Of a DNA stretch of 64,000 bases, positions 8,022-17,893 are shown piece by piece. The stretch comes from Stutzerimonas xanthomarina DSM 18231 (GTDB lineage Bacteria > Pseudomonadota > Gammaproteobacteria > Pseudomonadales > Pseudomonadaceae), in assembly GCF_900129835.1 (NCBI RefSeq), contig NZ_FQXA01000001.1, positions 186,001-250,000 on the forward strand, in the 5' to 3' direction. The stretch's first letter is position 1, and every line of letters starts with the position of its first letter. Made by a program: the position numbers and the translations under genes. The notes under the pieces are model-generated. The model was given only the letters and a program-made list of their open reading frames with translations, had not been told where the DNA came from and made no database searches.

Positions 8022-10052
8022 TCAGACGCGGAACGCCCCGATCAATTGCTGCAGACGGCCAACCAGTTCGGTAAGTTCGCGACTCGCCTGCTCGGTGTGG
8101 CCGGCGCCTTCCGCGGTGCGCTGCCCAGCCTCATTGATCGAGACAATGTTGCGATCGATGTCGTGGGCGACAGCGGTCTGCTGCTCCGCGGCCGCAGCGA
8201 TCTGCTGGTTCTGATCGACGATGACACCGACCGCACCAAGGATGTTCTCAAGCGCCTGCTGAACCTGTGCCGACTGGCTTACGGTCTCTTCTGCCATCGA
8301 ATGGCTGGAGTGCATGGTCTTGACCGCCGCGCCGACCCCGCCCTGCAGGCGGCCAATCATCTGCTCGATCTCCTCGGTCGACTGCTGTGTGCGCTTGGCC
8401 AGGCTGCGCACTTCGTCTGCCACAACAGCGAAGCCGCGGCCCTGTTCACCTGCGCGTGCCGCCTCGATTGCGGCATTGAGCGCCAACAGGTTGGTCTGCT
8501 CGGCCACGCCCTTGATGACATCCAGCACCTGGCTGATGGCTTTGCTGTCGCTTGCCAGCTGATTGATCACAGTGACCGACTGTTCGATCTCTGCCGCTAG
8601 CAGACCGATGCCGCTTACCTGCGCTTCGACCAGAGTGCGACCGCTGACGGTTTCGTCGTTGACGCTCTGCGCGCTGCCCACTGCGGCTTCGGCGCTGCTG
8701 GCGACTTCCTGCGCAGTGGCTGACATCTCGTTCATTGCCGTGGCAACCTGCTCGATCTGCCCGCGCTGCTCGGACACCGTCTGGTTGCTCTCGCCAGAAA
8801 CGGTTTCGACGCGCGAAGCCTGACGCTCCACCTCGCCCACCGTCTGCCCGACGCGCTCGATAAGTTCGCGGATCTTCGATACCGTCTCGTTGAACACCTG
8901 GCCCAGCTCACCCAGTTCGTCGCGGCTTTGCACCTTGAAACGTGCCGTCATGTCACCGGCGGCGACTTTATCCATGGTCGCGCCAAGGCTGCGCAACGAC
9001 GCACGGGTCGATATGTAGAACGCGCTGTACAGGTAAACGACGAGCCCAAAGACCAACGCCAGCGCGATCAGCAGCAGCACCATCAGCAATTGCTTCTGCT
9101 CGAGGCGCTGTTCGAGCTCGTCATCGAGAAAACTGAGGATGGCGTCATTGAGCGCGTAGGTCTTCGCCATCTCGGCGCTGATCAGGTCGTAGAATTTATC
9201 CCAGGGCTGATCCAGGGCTTCGGCCATGATCACCTGATCCTGGAAGATGTCGCTGCTCGACTGCAGCGAGTCGCGGCTGGCCTTCGCCTGACCATCCAGT
9301 TGGCGCTGCGCGGCAGGGCTGCTGCCCAGCACATCCTGCAGCTGAGCAGCGTACTGCGCCTGCTGCTTCTCCAGCTCAAGCAAGAGGTCGTCCAGCTTGT
9401 TGCTGGCATCGGAGTTCAGGTAACCCTGGCCGAAGGTATAGGAGCCCACCGCCCGACCTTCACCAAGCGCAGCGGTGATGGATGGCGTCGCCGAAGTCAG
9501 AAGTTCGGAGAGCAGCCGTACGTCGCGCTGACTGTCCTGGCTCAAGCCCGACTGGCTAGCGATCAGCTTGATCATTACCTGGGCCTTGCCCAGCAAGGCA
9601 CGGGCCATCGCAGCCTTGGCCTGCAGCGACTGCTGCGATTGTGCCTCACGCAGCGCGGCGTCCAGTTCATCCCGCCGTTGGTTGAATTCAGCGACCTGCT
9701 CGGGGTTGTCGCTGACCGGTGTCAGGCTCTGCATCCGGGCGGAAAGTTCTCGTTCCGCATTGGCCAGGCGCGTTACCAACGCCTGCACTTCACCGGTCTG
9801 GCCGATGATGCCTTCGATCTCGACCAGATCTTTCCAGTCTTCCATTTCCCGGCGCAGTTGCAATGCCGTGCCCAGCAGCTCAAGGCTGCGCAGCTCCGTA
9901 CGTGTGCCGACAAACTCTCGGTACGAGTCGCGTACCAGATAGAAGTTGGTCAACAGCATGGGGACGAAAAAGAGCACGCTGATCAGGCTGAACTTCATGC
10001 CGAAGCTCAGACGGTTCATCAGGGCGATAGCCGGATACAACAGACTTTTCAA
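8022..10052 (-). CDS. Methyl-accepting chemotaxis protein
   Basis: A 676-residue transmembrane chemoreceptor. TM1 is at about residues 20-38, a long helical periplasmic sensor runs to about 318, TM2 follows at about 318-345, then HAMP, then the coiled-coil signalling domain. Its hairpin tip ([19 protein letters not shown], about residues 512-540) contacts CheA/CheW. The periplasmic part is helical without a recognised PAS or Cache motif, so the ligand is unknown. I prefer a TTG start at 10052, giving MKSLLYPAI and preceded by GGGAGA; the open frame upstream to 10232 does not look like coding sequence. The neighbour ampE lies upstream on the same strand, an arrangement I recall from P. aeruginosa. 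Confidence 0.92.
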   Translation of the reverse strand: MKSLLYPAIALMNRLSFGMKFSLISVLFFVPMLLTNFYLVRDSYREFVGTRTELRSLELLGTALQLRREMEDWKDLVEIEGIIGQTGEVQALVTRLANAERELSARMQSLTPVSDNPEQVAEFNQRRDELDAALREAQSQQSLQAKAAMARALLGKAQVMIKLIASQSGLSQDSQRDVRLLSELLTSATPSITAALGEGRAVGSYTFGQGYLNSDASNKLDDLLLELEKQQAQYAAQLQDVLGSSPAAQRQLDGQAKASRDSLQSSSDIFQDQVIMAEALDQPWDKFYDLISAEMAKTYALNDAILSFLDDELEQRLEQKQLLMVLLLIALALVFGLVVYLYSAFYISTRASLRSLGATMDKVAAGDMTARFKVQSRDELGELGQVFNETVSKIRELIERVGQTVGEVERQASRVETVSGESNQTVSEQRGQIEQVATAMNEMSATAQEVASSAEAAVGSAQSVNDETVSGRTLVEAQVSGIGLLAAEIEQSVTVINQLASDSKAISQVLDVIKGVAEQTNLLALNAAIEAARAGEQGRGFAVVADEVRSLAKRTQQSTEEIEQMIGRLQGGVGAAVKTMHSSHSMAEETVSQSAQVQQALENILGAVGVIVDQNQQIAAAAEQQTAVAHDIDRNIVSINEAGQRTAEGAGHTEQASRELTELVGRLQQLIGAFRV

Positions 10053-10277
10053 AAGACGTCTCCCAATTTTTGTTGTATTGCCGGCAGCGTCGAGGCTGCG
10101 ACAGGGCTCGTCAGAGAATGGTGCGAGAAAACTTATACGGGATATCGGACGCGGCTTGTGTAACTTAAGGTAATGGCAGAGTGCCACCCCGGCAACTGGC
10201 AGAAGACACGCCGATTCCGGCATATCCACCACACTTATGCAGGACGTCCGCGGCTGACGCTGAGCGTTATCGACGCG

Positions 10278-11114
10278 TTAGAGAAACAGAATCCACAGCG
10301 CGATCGCTGCGTACCAGAGGATACGTGCGCGCACCAGCAAGGCGGCAAGGCTATCGAGCCGAACGACGCCGGCCTCTCCGACGTAGGATTCATCCAGATC
10401 GGCCGCGACCGGACCGACCTTGGCCAATAGCTGCGAGGCAGGCACGCCCCAGTGCAACAAGTCATCAAGGATGGCGCGATTGGCCGCGACGAAATTGCCG
10501 ACCAAGCCAAAGCTGGCTGACAGCACACGCACCGGTAGCCAGTCGAAGGCATGCCTGAACTGCCCGGCCCGCTCGCGCACGGCCCCAGACTTGGCGTGTT
10601 CCAGGGTCAATCCCAGCAGCCTGTAGGCAAGCGCGGCCACGGGGCCGAGCAGCACGTACCAGAAGATCACCGCAAAGAACCCTTGATGGCTGCGCCAGAG
10701 CAGCTGTGCTTCCACAGCACGCAGCAGGCCCGGAGCATCCGTCGCACTGAGCCCCAGATCACGTTCGGCGACCAGCGCAGCGGCTTCGTCATCGCCACGA
10801 CGCCAGGCATCGCGGAACGGCCCGAGCTCGCGCTTGCTCTGGCCGCGACCAAGGCTGTAGAGCAGCACCAGCAGATGCAAGGGCAGGCTTAGCCAGCCAT
10901 AGGCCAGCGGCTCGAGCGCCAGCAACAGCATGCCAAGCAACAGCACAGGCAGCAGCACCAGAAAGAACAGGCTCAGCCATGGCCCATGTCTGGCCTGGGC
11001 ACCGCCCTCGATGCGCGCCAGCAAGCGCAGCCAAGGCTGGTCATCCTGTACCACTCGCCGCCAATCGGTAAGCTTATCGATGACGAGCGCCAGGAACACC
11101 ACGAGAAAAATCAT
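10278..11114 (-). CDS. ampE: Inner-membrane signalling protein AmpE
   Basis: A 278-residue multi-pass inner-membrane protein of the AmpE/CobD-like family. It begins MIFLVVFLALVIDKL and has several hydrophobic helices (about residues 45-70, 75-95, 150-170 and the extreme C-terminus). AmpE is encoded after AmpD in many gamma-proteobacteria and has been linked to beta-lactamase induction, though its biochemical role is unclear. A ribosome site AGGAT precedes the ATG. It starts 23 bases after ampD ends, consistent with one ampDE transcript. No ampC or ampR is in the window. Confidence 0.92.
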   Translation of the reverse strand: MIFLVVFLALVIDKLTDWRRVVQDDQPWLRLLARIEGGAQARHGPWLSLFFLVLLPVLLLGMLLLALEPLAYGWLSLPLHLLVLLYSLGRGQSKRELGPFRDAWRRGDDEAAALVAERDLGLSATDAPGLLRAVEAQLLWRSHQGFFAVIFWYVLLGPVAALAYRLLGLTLEHAKSGAVRERAGQFRHAFDWLPVRVLSASFGLVGNFVAANRAILDDLLHWGVPASQLLAKVGPVAADLDESYVGEAGVVRLDSLAALLVRARILWYAAIALWILFL

Positions 11115-11137
11115 CTATCGAATCCTGTCAGGGTCGT

Positions 11138-11689
11138 TCAGGCAACGATCGAGGCCGCGCGCAAACGCTGCCAATCGAATGCGGGACCGGGGTCGGTCTT
11201 GCGACCCGGCGCGATATCGCTATGGCCACAGACCCGCTCCGGCGTGATTGCCGGATAGGCTTGCTGAAGCAGGCGGCACAGAGAAGTCAGACTGTCGTAC
11301 TGGGCTTCGCTGAATGGCATTTCGTCAGTACCCTCCAGCTCGATGCCAAGCGAGAAATCGTTGCAGCTTTGCCGATCACCGAAGCACGACACACCGGCGT
11401 GCCACGCGCGATGAAGGCAGGAGACGAATTGCGTAATCGCGCCGTCACGTTCGATCAGGAAGTGCGCGGACACCTGCAGGTTCGCTATTTCGGCAAAGAA
11501 GGGATGCTCGTCACAGGGCAGACAGTTCTGGAAGAACTGCTGGACTTTTCCGGTTCCAAACTGGCCCGGTGGCAGACTGATGTTGTGAATGACCAGCAGG
11601 GAAATCTCGCCATCCGGACGCGGGTTGAAGTTGGGCGAAGGGCAATGGCTAATGCCTCGGCACCATCCTGTCGCATGATCCAACTGCAT
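11138..11689 (-). CDS. ampD: 1,6-anhydro-N-acetylmuramyl-L-alanine amidase AmpD
   Basis: A 183-residue cytosolic zinc amidase that cuts the amide bond of anhydro-muropeptides during cell-wall recycling. Zinc-ligand stretches are visible: VIHNISLP, then CGHSDIAPGRKTDPGP, which supplies the second His and the Asp. Loss of AmpD raises muropeptide levels and derepresses AmpR-controlled beta-lactamase in relatives. There is no signal peptide, in line with the cytoplasmic family. It is followed closely by ampE on the same strand; nfi lies upstream with a hairpin between. Length equals the usual ~185 residues. Confidence 0.95.
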   Translation of the reverse strand: MQLDHATGWCRGISHCPSPNFNPRPDGEISLLVIHNISLPPGQFGTGKVQQFFQNCLPCDEHPFFAEIANLQVSAHFLIERDGAITQFVSCLHRAWHAGVSCFGDRQSCNDFSLGIELEGTDEMPFSEAQYDSLTSLCRLLQQAYPAITPERVCGHSDIAPGRKTDPGPAFDWQRLRAASIVA

Positions 11690-11707
11690 CGCGGCGAAAC
11701 CTGATTG

Positions 11708-11745
11708 AGCGGGGCTTGCAGGCTAGCGCTTGCAGCCGCCCCGCT
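11708..11745 (-). terminator. Possible hairpin after nfi
   Basis: An 8-bp GC-rich stem (11708-11715 with 11738-11745) with a 22-base loop lies between the nfi stop and the ampD start. It lacks a U-run. It may weakly separate nfi from ampDE transcription. Confidence 0.3.
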
Positions 11746-11758
11746 GCAAGCAGCCAGG

Positions 11759-12484
11759 TTATTCCAGATTCATCACCTGCTGAGGAGCCGCGCGCTTCTC
11801 ATCCCGACGCGAAGCCAGGCGGTCGGCCAGGCGCGTCGGTTCAGGCAGGCGATAGCGGGTGACATACCGCATGACCAGTTGCGGTGCGGTTTCCAGACTG
11901 ACGCGGTTGCCCGGTGAAATAATCAACGGGCGTACCTTGTCTTTGCTGCGCAGCACGGTACCGATAATCCTGCCGGTCTTGTCTACAAGATCAACCTGTT
12001 CGCCACGCTGCTCGCCGAGCGGCTGATGCAGGCCGGTAAGAATTTTTTTTGCCACGCCGATAGTCGGCAGGCCGGTAACAACCCCCAGATGAGCCGCAAT
12101 GCCGAGGTAGCGCGGATGTGCGATGCCATGCCCATCAGAAAAAATCAGATCGGGCGTCTGATCGAGGGATTCGAGTGCTTGCAGCACGGCGGGCAATTCA
12201 CGAAACGACAACAGCCCCGGAATGTAGGGCATGCAGGTCGGAATCCGTGCCAGCGCCTGTGCCAGCGGCTCGAGGGTTTCGGCATCGAGAAGAACCGCAG
12301 CGGCACGGGTAATCTTGCCACCGTCTTCGAAGCCGACATCGACGCCGGCGATCAGCTTTAACGGACCGAAGTCGTCGGTCAGTACAACCTTGCCAGCCAG
12401 CTGGTTCTGGATCTCGCGCGCGGCGGCGGTGTTTCCATCCCAGCCGCGAAAGTCGGCACGAGGTAGTGGTGTATGTGCGGTCAT
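11759..12484 (-). CDS. nfi: Endonuclease V (deoxyinosine 3'-endonuclease)
   Basis: A 241-residue endonuclease V, which nicks DNA at the second phosphodiester bond 3' of deoxyinosine to start repair of deaminated adenine. Family motifs are present: IAGVDVGF with the first catalytic Asp, [13 protein letters not shown] with a Glu, [21 protein letters not shown] with another Asp and His, and GVAKKILTG with a Lys pair. The ATG at 12484 is preceded by GAGGGG at good spacing. It stands alone between the GlxA-type regulator (divergent) and ampD. The C-terminal ~30 residues are Arg-rich and variable in the family. Confidence 0.95.
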   Translation of the reverse strand: MTAHTPLPRADFRGWDGNTAAAREIQNQLAGKVVLTDDFGPLKLIAGVDVGFEDGGKITRAAAVLLDAETLEPLAQALARIPTCMPYIPGLLSFRELPAVLQALESLDQTPDLIFSDGHGIAHPRYLGIAAHLGVVTGLPTIGVAKKILTGLHQPLGEQRGEQVDLVDKTGRIIGTVLRSKDKVRPLIISPGNRVSLETAPQLVMRYVTRYRLPEPTRLADRLASRRDEKRAAPQQVMNLE

Positions 12485-12649
12485 GGTGCCCCTCTTTGCC
12501 TGATCAGACGGTCAACCGTACGTGCGGTTCCACGATCCATCCTAGATTGGGACTGGACAGTCAGGTAAAAAAATAAGACGCTCCCGCCGAACCGCGGCAG
12601 TTTCACCCTCATCAGCCCAACAATAACAACTGGAACAGCCTGACCACGC

Positions 12650-13642
12650 ATGCTCACCGCCCCTCCATTGAAACGTATCAGCATTCTGGCCACAGACGGT
12701 GTGTTCGCATCCACCCTGTTGCATGCCAAAGACTTCTTCCACATGGCCAGCTTGCGCTACGGCAAACAGCTGGGGCTCGATCTCAACCCAGCCTTCGAGA
12801 CCTCATTGGTCAGCCCGGACGGGCGCTCGGTCAGTACATTCAGCGGACCGTGCATTGAGGTGGACAGCGCCCTGGATGACGCAGACGCCGTGATTCTGCC
12901 GGCGTTCTGGGGCGACTTTGACGCGATCAGCCAACGCTATCCGCAGGTGTCACGCTGGTTACAGGAGCGGCATGCGGCCGGCAGCGCTATCTGCGGCGAG
13001 GCCAGCGGGGCCTTCTGGATGGCTGAAGCCGGGTTGCTCGACGGCCGCGAAGGCACGACCCATTGGCGTTTCGCTCAGGAATTTGTCGCACGCTTTCCGC
13101 GTGTGCTGTTCACCCAGGAAAAGCATCTGACCGACAGCGACAATCTTTACTGTGCGGGTGGCACCACATCAGCCTGTGACCTGTATATCCATCTGGTCGA
13201 ACGCTTTTGCGGCGCACATATCGCTCAGGGCATGGCGCGGGACATTCTGTTCGAGGTCCGACGCAACTACAGCCCAGGGAGAATTGGTTTTGGCGGACAG
13301 AAGCTGCACCTGGATACCCGCGTCCTGCAAATTCAGGAATGGCTCGAGGAGCATTTTGCGGAGAAATTTCGTTTCGAAGACGTGGCGCGCGATCACGGCA
13401 TGAGCATCCGCAACTTCATGCGACGGTTTCAAACGGCGACTGGCGACAAGCCCCTGCACTATCTCCAGCGATTGCGCATCGAAACGGCGAAGAACCTGCT
13501 CTCCACCACCCGCAAAAGCATCAAGACCATCAGCTACGAAGTGGGTTACGACGACGCGAGCTTCTTTGCCCGGCTGTTCCGTCAGCACACCGAATTGTCA
13601 CCCAATCAATATCGGCAACAGTACCGGCATAAGAGCAGCTGA
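12650..13642 (+). CDS. GlxA-type AraC transcriptional regulator with DJ-1/PfpI-like domain
   Basis: A 330-residue regulator of two domains: an N-terminal DJ-1/PfpI (class I glutamine amidotransferase-like) domain at about residues 8-190, and a C-terminal AraC DNA-binding domain at about 220-325 with two helix-turn-helices (SIKTISYEVGYDDASFFARLFR is the second). At the nucleophile elbow the usual Cys seems to be Ala (EASGAFWMAEAGLLDG), with a Cys four residues before that SGAF stretch, so the domain is probably a non-catalytic sensor. No catabolic genes lie beside it; its target is unknown. It is divergent from nfi and converges on zapE. Confidence 0.9.
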   Translation: MLTAPPLKRISILATDGVFASTLLHAKDFFHMASLRYGKQLGLDLNPAFETSLVSPDGRSVSTFSGPCIEVDSALDDADAVILPAFWGDFDAISQRYPQVSRWLQERHAAGSAICGEASGAFWMAEAGLLDGREGTTHWRFAQEFVARFPRVLFTQEKHLTDSDNLYCAGGTTSACDLYIHLVERFCGAHIAQGMARDILFEVRRNYSPGRIGFGGQKLHLDTRVLQIQEWLEEHFAEKFRFEDVARDHGMSIRNFMRRFQTATGDKPLHYLQRLRIETAKNLLSTTRKSIKTISYEVGYDDASFFARLFRQHTELSPNQYRQQYRHKSS

Positions 13643-13834
13643 AGGAAGGACAGCGTCCGCTCCTGCCCGGGCAAATATTTGGAACGCCCATGTCGCTTTC
13701 CCCAGCGCACGCGGCGGGTTTCCCCCGCCCTACTTCACTGGGAGCTGGGAGCGAACTCGGCGGTTTCACCCGACACGTCGTGGTTTTTTTCGTTCAGCCT
13801 TCCAGCCTTCAGCGCGCCTGTCGGTTTAACGGCA

Positions 13835-14929
13835 TCAGGGCTTGTGCGGACGCGCCAGATATTCGTGTGACTGCATCTCGAGCAGGCGGCTCAGGGTGCG
13901 CTGGAATTCAAATTCCAGACGTCCGCCGGCGTATAAGTCCTTGAGCTCGACTTCAGCGGAAAGGATCAACTTGACGTTACGGTCGTAGAACTCGTCCACC
14001 ATGTTGATGAAGCGACGCGCCATGTCGTCTTTGGAGACGTCCATCCGCTCGATGTTGGAAACCAGTACTGCATCGAAGATCTTGCCCAGCTCGATGTAGT
14101 CGTTCTGGCTACGCGGGCCATCGCAGAGTTCGCGAAACTCGAACCAAGCCACGCCACTGGCCACTTTGCGCGCGACGATCTCGCGGTTCTCGATCATTAG
14201 CGCTTCGTTTTCCTGAATCCGGCACTGCTCGGCCAGCAGACTGCGGAAGCTCTTCTCCAGACTTTTCTCGGCATCGGCATCGAGCGGAAAGTGATAGAGC
14301 TCGGCTTGCTCCAGCGCGCGCAGACGGTAATCGATGCCGCTGTCGACGTTGACGATTTCGGTGTGTTTTTTTAACAACTCAATCGCCGGCAGGAAGCGTG
14401 CACGTTGCAGGCCATCCTTGTAGAGACCGTCCGGCACGATGTTGGAGGTTGCGACCAGGCTGACACCGTTCTTGAACAGTTCTTCGAGCAGTGTCGCGAG
14501 AATCATCGCGTCGGTAATATCCGAGACGAAGAACTCATCGAAACAGATCACTCGCGACTCATCCGCAAAGCGCTTGCCGATGATGGTCAGTGGGTTCTTC
14601 TCGCCCTTGAGCGTACGCATCTCTTCGTGCACGCGTTTCATGAAACGGTGAAAGTGCGTACGGGTCTTCTGCTCGAATGGCAGCGCATCGAAGAAGGTGT
14701 CGACCAGATAGGTCTTACCGCGACCAACGCCGCCCCAGAAGTACAGCCCTTTCACCGGTTCCGGGTTCTTCTTGCCGAACAGCTTGCCGAGCAGCCCGGA
14801 CTTGTTGCGGTCATCGGTGATCAGGTCGTCATACAGACGCTGCAGATGACGCACCGCGGTTTCCTGGGCGGCATCGTGGAAGAAGTCAGGACGTTTCAGG
14901 TCTGCCTGATAGCGCTCAAGAGGGGTCAT
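13835..14929 (-). CDS. zapE: AFG1-family ATPase ZapE, cell-division associated
   Basis: A 364-residue P-loop ATPase of the AFG1/ZapE family. Walker A is GGVGRGKT, Walker B is VICFDEFFV, and a sensor stretch SLVATSNIVPDGLY follows. In E. coli ZapE joins the Z-ring late and modulates FtsZ bundling. I place the start at the ATG of MTPLERYQADL (14929), which gives the family's usual length; an in-frame TTG at 15007 would add 26 residues with no clear homology. The next gene upstream on this strand is trpS, as I recall for P. aeruginosa. Confidence 0.93.
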   Translation of the reverse strand: MTPLERYQADLKRPDFFHDAAQETAVRHLQRLYDDLITDDRNKSGLLGKLFGKKNPEPVKGLYFWGGVGRGKTYLVDTFFDALPFEQKTRTHFHRFMKRVHEEMRTLKGEKNPLTIIGKRFADESRVICFDEFFVSDITDAMILATLLEELFKNGVSLVATSNIVPDGLYKDGLQRARFLPAIELLKKHTEIVNVDSGIDYRLRALEQAELYHFPLDADAEKSLEKSFRSLLAEQCRIQENEALMIENREIVARKVASGVAWFEFRELCDGPRSQNDYIELGKIFDAVLVSNIERMDVSKDDMARRFINMVDEFYDRNVKLILSAEVELKDLYAGGRLEFEFQRTLSRLLEMQSHEYLARPHKP

Positions 14930-15077
14930 GGCGGGGTCTGGGTAGTGAAACGGGGCCGACACTTTAGCCGCGCCCTCGGTGGTTGGCAATTTACGCAGGT
15001 CGTTCAATCGCGGGAGCCTCGCATGAGATCAGCAGGGACGCGCCGACTACACTGTATCGGCCCATCCACTGCGGGAA

Positions 15078-16436
15078 TTACGCAGCAAGTGTCGCCAATG
15101 CCTGACGCAGGCGCAGCATGGCGGCTTCGAGAGTCTGTTCATCGGCGTAGCTGGGGCTGTCAGCGATACATTCACCAGCCAGCCACAACGTGAATTGATT
15201 TCCTTCATCGGCTCGGAGTTCCAGCGCATCCACGCCTTGCGCTACTAGCCGTTGGCTGAGCGAGCCAACGGTCTTGGGATCGCTGAACGGCCGTGACAGC
15301 AGCAACTCTTCACCGTCGGCAGCAAAAAACCGGAAACGGAAACTGCCGTCAGTTTCGCGGAAGCTGGCGAAGCGAGCAGCCTTGCCGCCTTTTTTCTTCA
15401 CCGGTGCGGCACTGGCCACTTCGCTGCGGAAGTTGCGCAGCCCCACCGACTCCCGCAGTTCACCGAGGAACGGCGTGGCGACCTTCCTTGCCTTGGCGGC
15501 GCCGGCCTGAAGGATATCCTCCAGCTCTCCGGGGCGCTGCATCAGAGCGTGATAGCGCTCGCGCGCCTCGCCGAGCTCGCAATCAAGCAGATCGAACAGA
15601 CGCTGCTTGGCCTCGCCCCAGGCCAGGCCGTCGAACAATTCTGCGCGAAACTCAGCCAGCTGCGCCGGGCTGGCGAACGCCTGGTAAATCGTGAACAGGT
15701 GAGAGTTGTCTGGATCTTTCGGCTCACCGGGCAACTTCGAGTCAGTCACGATGCGCGCAATCGTGCTCTTGAGCTGCTTGGCGCTGGCAAACAACGGGAT
15801 AGTGTTGTCGTAGCTCTTGGACATCTTGCGCCCATCGAGCCCGGGCAGCGTCGCCACACCTTCCTCGATTACCGCAGCGGGAAGGGTGAACAGCTCCTTG
15901 CCCTTGCCAAACAGGTGGTTGAAGCGCTGGCCGATGTCACGCGCCATTTCCACATGCTGAATCTGATCACGCCCGACCGGCACCTTGTGTGCGTTGAACA
16001 TGAGAATGTCGGCCGCCATCAACACGGGATAGCTGAACAGTCCCATGGTGATACCCGCATCCGGGTCCTCACCCAGCTCGACATTCTTGTCTACCGATGC
16101 CTTGTAGGCATGGGCTCGGTTCAGCAGGCCTTTGCCAGCGACGCAGGTCAGCAACCAGGTCAGCTCGGGGATCTCGGGGATGTCAGATTGCCGATAGAAC
16201 GTAACCCGTTCGGCATCAAGTCCACAGGCCAGCCATGTGGCAGCGATTTCCAGACGCGACTGCTGGATGCGCAGCGGGTCGTCGCACTTGATCAGCGCAT
16301 GATAATCGGCAAGAAAGTAGAAGGAATCGGCATCGGCTTCCCGGCTGGCCACGATAGCCGGTCGGATGGCGCCGGCATAGTTGCCCAGATGGGGCGTGCC
16401 GGTAGTCGTGATACCGGTCAGGATTCGGGTTTTCAT
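15078..16436 (-). CDS. trpS: Tryptophanyl-tRNA synthetase with C-terminal DUF1508-like repeats
   Basis: A 452-residue class Ic synthetase charging tRNA-Trp. The HIGH-equivalent TGTPHLGNY is at the N-terminus and KMSKS is present in the middle. The catalytic core ends near residue 335, as in the ~334-residue E. coli enzyme. The extra ~115 residues begin with a basic linker ([10 protein letters not shown]) and contain a DUF1508-like unit ([19 protein letters not shown]), followed by a second weaker copy ([16 protein letters not shown]). I chose the ATG at 16436 (MKTRILTG) over 16463 because the synthetase fold starts there. A long TrpS is usual in pseudomonads; the tail's role is unknown to me. 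Confidence 0.94.
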   Translation of the reverse strand: MKTRILTGITTTGTPHLGNYAGAIRPAIVASREADADSFYFLADYHALIKCDDPLRIQQSRLEIAATWLACGLDAERVTFYRQSDIPEIPELTWLLTCVAGKGLLNRAHAYKASVDKNVELGEDPDAGITMGLFSYPVLMAADILMFNAHKVPVGRDQIQHVEMARDIGQRFNHLFGKGKELFTLPAAVIEEGVATLPGLDGRKMSKSYDNTIPLFASAKQLKSTIARIVTDSKLPGEPKDPDNSHLFTIYQAFASPAQLAEFRAELFDGLAWGEAKQRLFDLLDCELGEARERYHALMQRPGELEDILQAGAAKARKVATPFLGELRESVGLRNFRSEVASAAPVKKKGGKAARFASFRETDGSFRFRFFAADGEELLLSRPFSDPKTVGSLSQRLVAQGVDALELRADEGNQFTLWLAGECIADSPSYADEQTLEAAMLRLRQALATLAA

Positions 16437-16541
16437 ACGTTGTTCTCGATTCAGTCGACGCAAACGGCGAGCCAGCTGGCAGTTTGTTGAAAGGCAGAGA
16501 GGCCAGGGCAGTTCGCGACACGGTATGCGCAGCAGGTCAGC

Positions 16542-17174
16542 TCACACCTGACCCAATCGTGGCGCGACCAGCTCTTTCAGCTCCACCAGCTTGCCATGGA
16601 AAAAGTGCCCGCATTCTGCCACTTTCAACAGCTCGTGGGGACGCTGGAGCCCCGCGGAGAATGCATGCACGGAGGCTGGCTCGATAACCTCATCATCATC
16701 GGGCTGGATGATGGTCAACTCACAGCGTTCGGCCAATGGCTGATCTTCCAGGCGCGAGACCGCCGGTGCGACCAGGATCAAACGATCCAAGGGTTCACCA
16801 CGCGCTTCGACCCGACCCGCTAGCGCCGCAGCGACGAAGCCACCGAAGGAAAAACCCAACAGCGTCAGCGGCAGCTCCGGGTGCTGCGCCTGCAACCAGC
16901 GCAGCGCGGCCTCGGCGTCGCCGACCTCTCCAGTATTCATGTCATGGCTGCCAGCACTGCCGCCAACGCCGCGGAAGTTGAACCGAAGCGTGGCATAGCC
17001 TGCGTCGCGAGCCGTGCGCTGCAAGGTCGAAACCACCTTGTTGAGCATGGTCCCACCCTTGACCGGGTTGGGGTGACAGATCAACGCCAGTCCGCATGCT
17101 TCGGGCTGATCGAAATACAGGCCCTCCAGCACGCCGGCCGGACCCTCTATGGATATGGGGTTTTCACGTTTCAA
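16542..17174 (-). CDS. Alpha/beta hydrolase, dienelactone-hydrolase-like
   Basis: A 210-residue cytosolic alpha/beta hydrolase. The nucleophile elbow is GFSFGG, an oxyanion-side motif appears in CHPNPVKGGTMLNK, an acidic residue lies in QPDDDEVIEP, and the catalytic His is probably in CGHFFHGK. This matches the family of small pseudomonad hydrolases encoded beside trpS; natural substrates are unknown. Start is a TTG: two adjacent TTG codons (17177 and 17174) follow GGAG, and I took the second because its spacing is better. It is divergent from zapG. Confidence 0.86.
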   Translation of the reverse strand: MKRENPISIEGPAGVLEGLYFDQPEACGLALICHPNPVKGGTMLNKVVSTLQRTARDAGYATLRFNFRGVGGSAGSHDMNTGEVGDAEAALRWLQAQHPELPLTLLGFSFGGFVAAALAGRVEARGEPLDRLILVAPAVSRLEDQPLAERCELTIIQPDDDEVIEPASVHAFSAGLQRPHELLKVAECGHFFHGKLVELKELVAPRLGQV

Positions 17175-17423
17175 CAAAATAACTCCGTGACCTTGGGGCT
17201 AGTTGACTCGTCTTGCTTGCACCTGCGTGGTGATCGCCGGATCGAGTTGCGGTATACAGGGCAGGAACGAGACGTTAACGTATCAAGCCGTGGAAAAACC
17301 ACCGCATCAGGCGGTGCAGCCCGCGGAAAGCAGCTGCGTCCCGGCCCGACAGTCGCCCTGCCCGACCGCCAGCGCAAGGTTTCGCTGCTGAACAGCACAG
17401 CCGTTTTTATAGAGGAAGTATTC

Positions 17424-17855
17424 GTGGAACAGACCTTCGCGACCTGGTTGCTCCCGATCGTCGGCGTGATCGTCGGCATCGTCATTGGTTACCTGATTGC
17501 GCGGAACAGCGCACCTAATAGCACGCAGCGCCAGGTGGACGATCTGCAGGAGCGCCTGGATACCTATCAAAGCGAAGTGGTTACCCATTTCAATACTACG
17601 GCCAGCTTGTTGCGCAAGCTGACCAACAGCTATCAGGACATGCAGGATCACCTGTCAGAGGGTGCGGACAAGCTGGCGCTCGACGAGCAGACTCGCCAGC
17701 GCTTGCTCGCGGCGCTGCATAGCGAGGAAAACCACAGTCATCGCGAACGTCTCAGTTCACCGACGTTCACCGAGCCGCCGAAGGATTACGCGCTCAAGGA
17801 CGCGGACGTGCCCGGTACGCTGCACGAAAACTTCGGGCTGAAGAGCAAGCACTGA
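17424..17855 (+). CDS. zapG: DUF1043 / YhcB (ZapG) inner-membrane protein
   Basis: A 143-residue protein with one N-terminal membrane helix (about residues 7-27, LLPIVGVIVGIVIGYLIA), then a coiled coil of about 70 residues and a disordered polar tail. This is the YhcB/ZapG architecture; in E. coli the protein links cell division and envelope synthesis. A GTG start at 17424 follows AGAGGAAG. It is divergent from the hydrolase gene, with a 250-base spacer that should hold both promoters, and converges on nadC with a hairpin between. Confidence 0.9.
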   Translation: MEQTFATWLLPIVGVIVGIVIGYLIARNSAPNSTQRQVDDLQERLDTYQSEVVTHFNTTASLLRKLTNSYQDMQDHLSEGADKLALDEQTRQRLLAALHSEENHSHRERLSSPTFTEPPKDYALKDADVPGTLHENFGLKSKH

Positions 17856-17863
17856 GCCTGGTC

Positions 17864-17882
17864 GGCGGCACTCGGTGCCGCC
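17864..17882. terminator. Hairpin between convergent zapG and nadC
   Basis: A perfect 8-bp stem (17864-17871 with 17875-17882) and a 3-base loop lie between two convergent stop codons. The plus-strand side is followed by TCGTTATT, a weak U-tract, so it could end zapG transcription and block nadC read-through. Confidence 0.55.
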
Positions 17883-17893
17883 TCGTTATTGCG

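Noticed and set aside
8928-10163. A 411-codon open frame opposite the chemoreceptor.
   Set aside because: Gln/Leu/Arg-biased shadow of a helical gene; no recognisable domain and no ribosome site.
10130-10230. A TGGCAC stretch upstream of the chemoreceptor as a sigma-54 promoter.
   Set aside because: The -12 GC does not fall at the required 10-base distance from the -24 GG.
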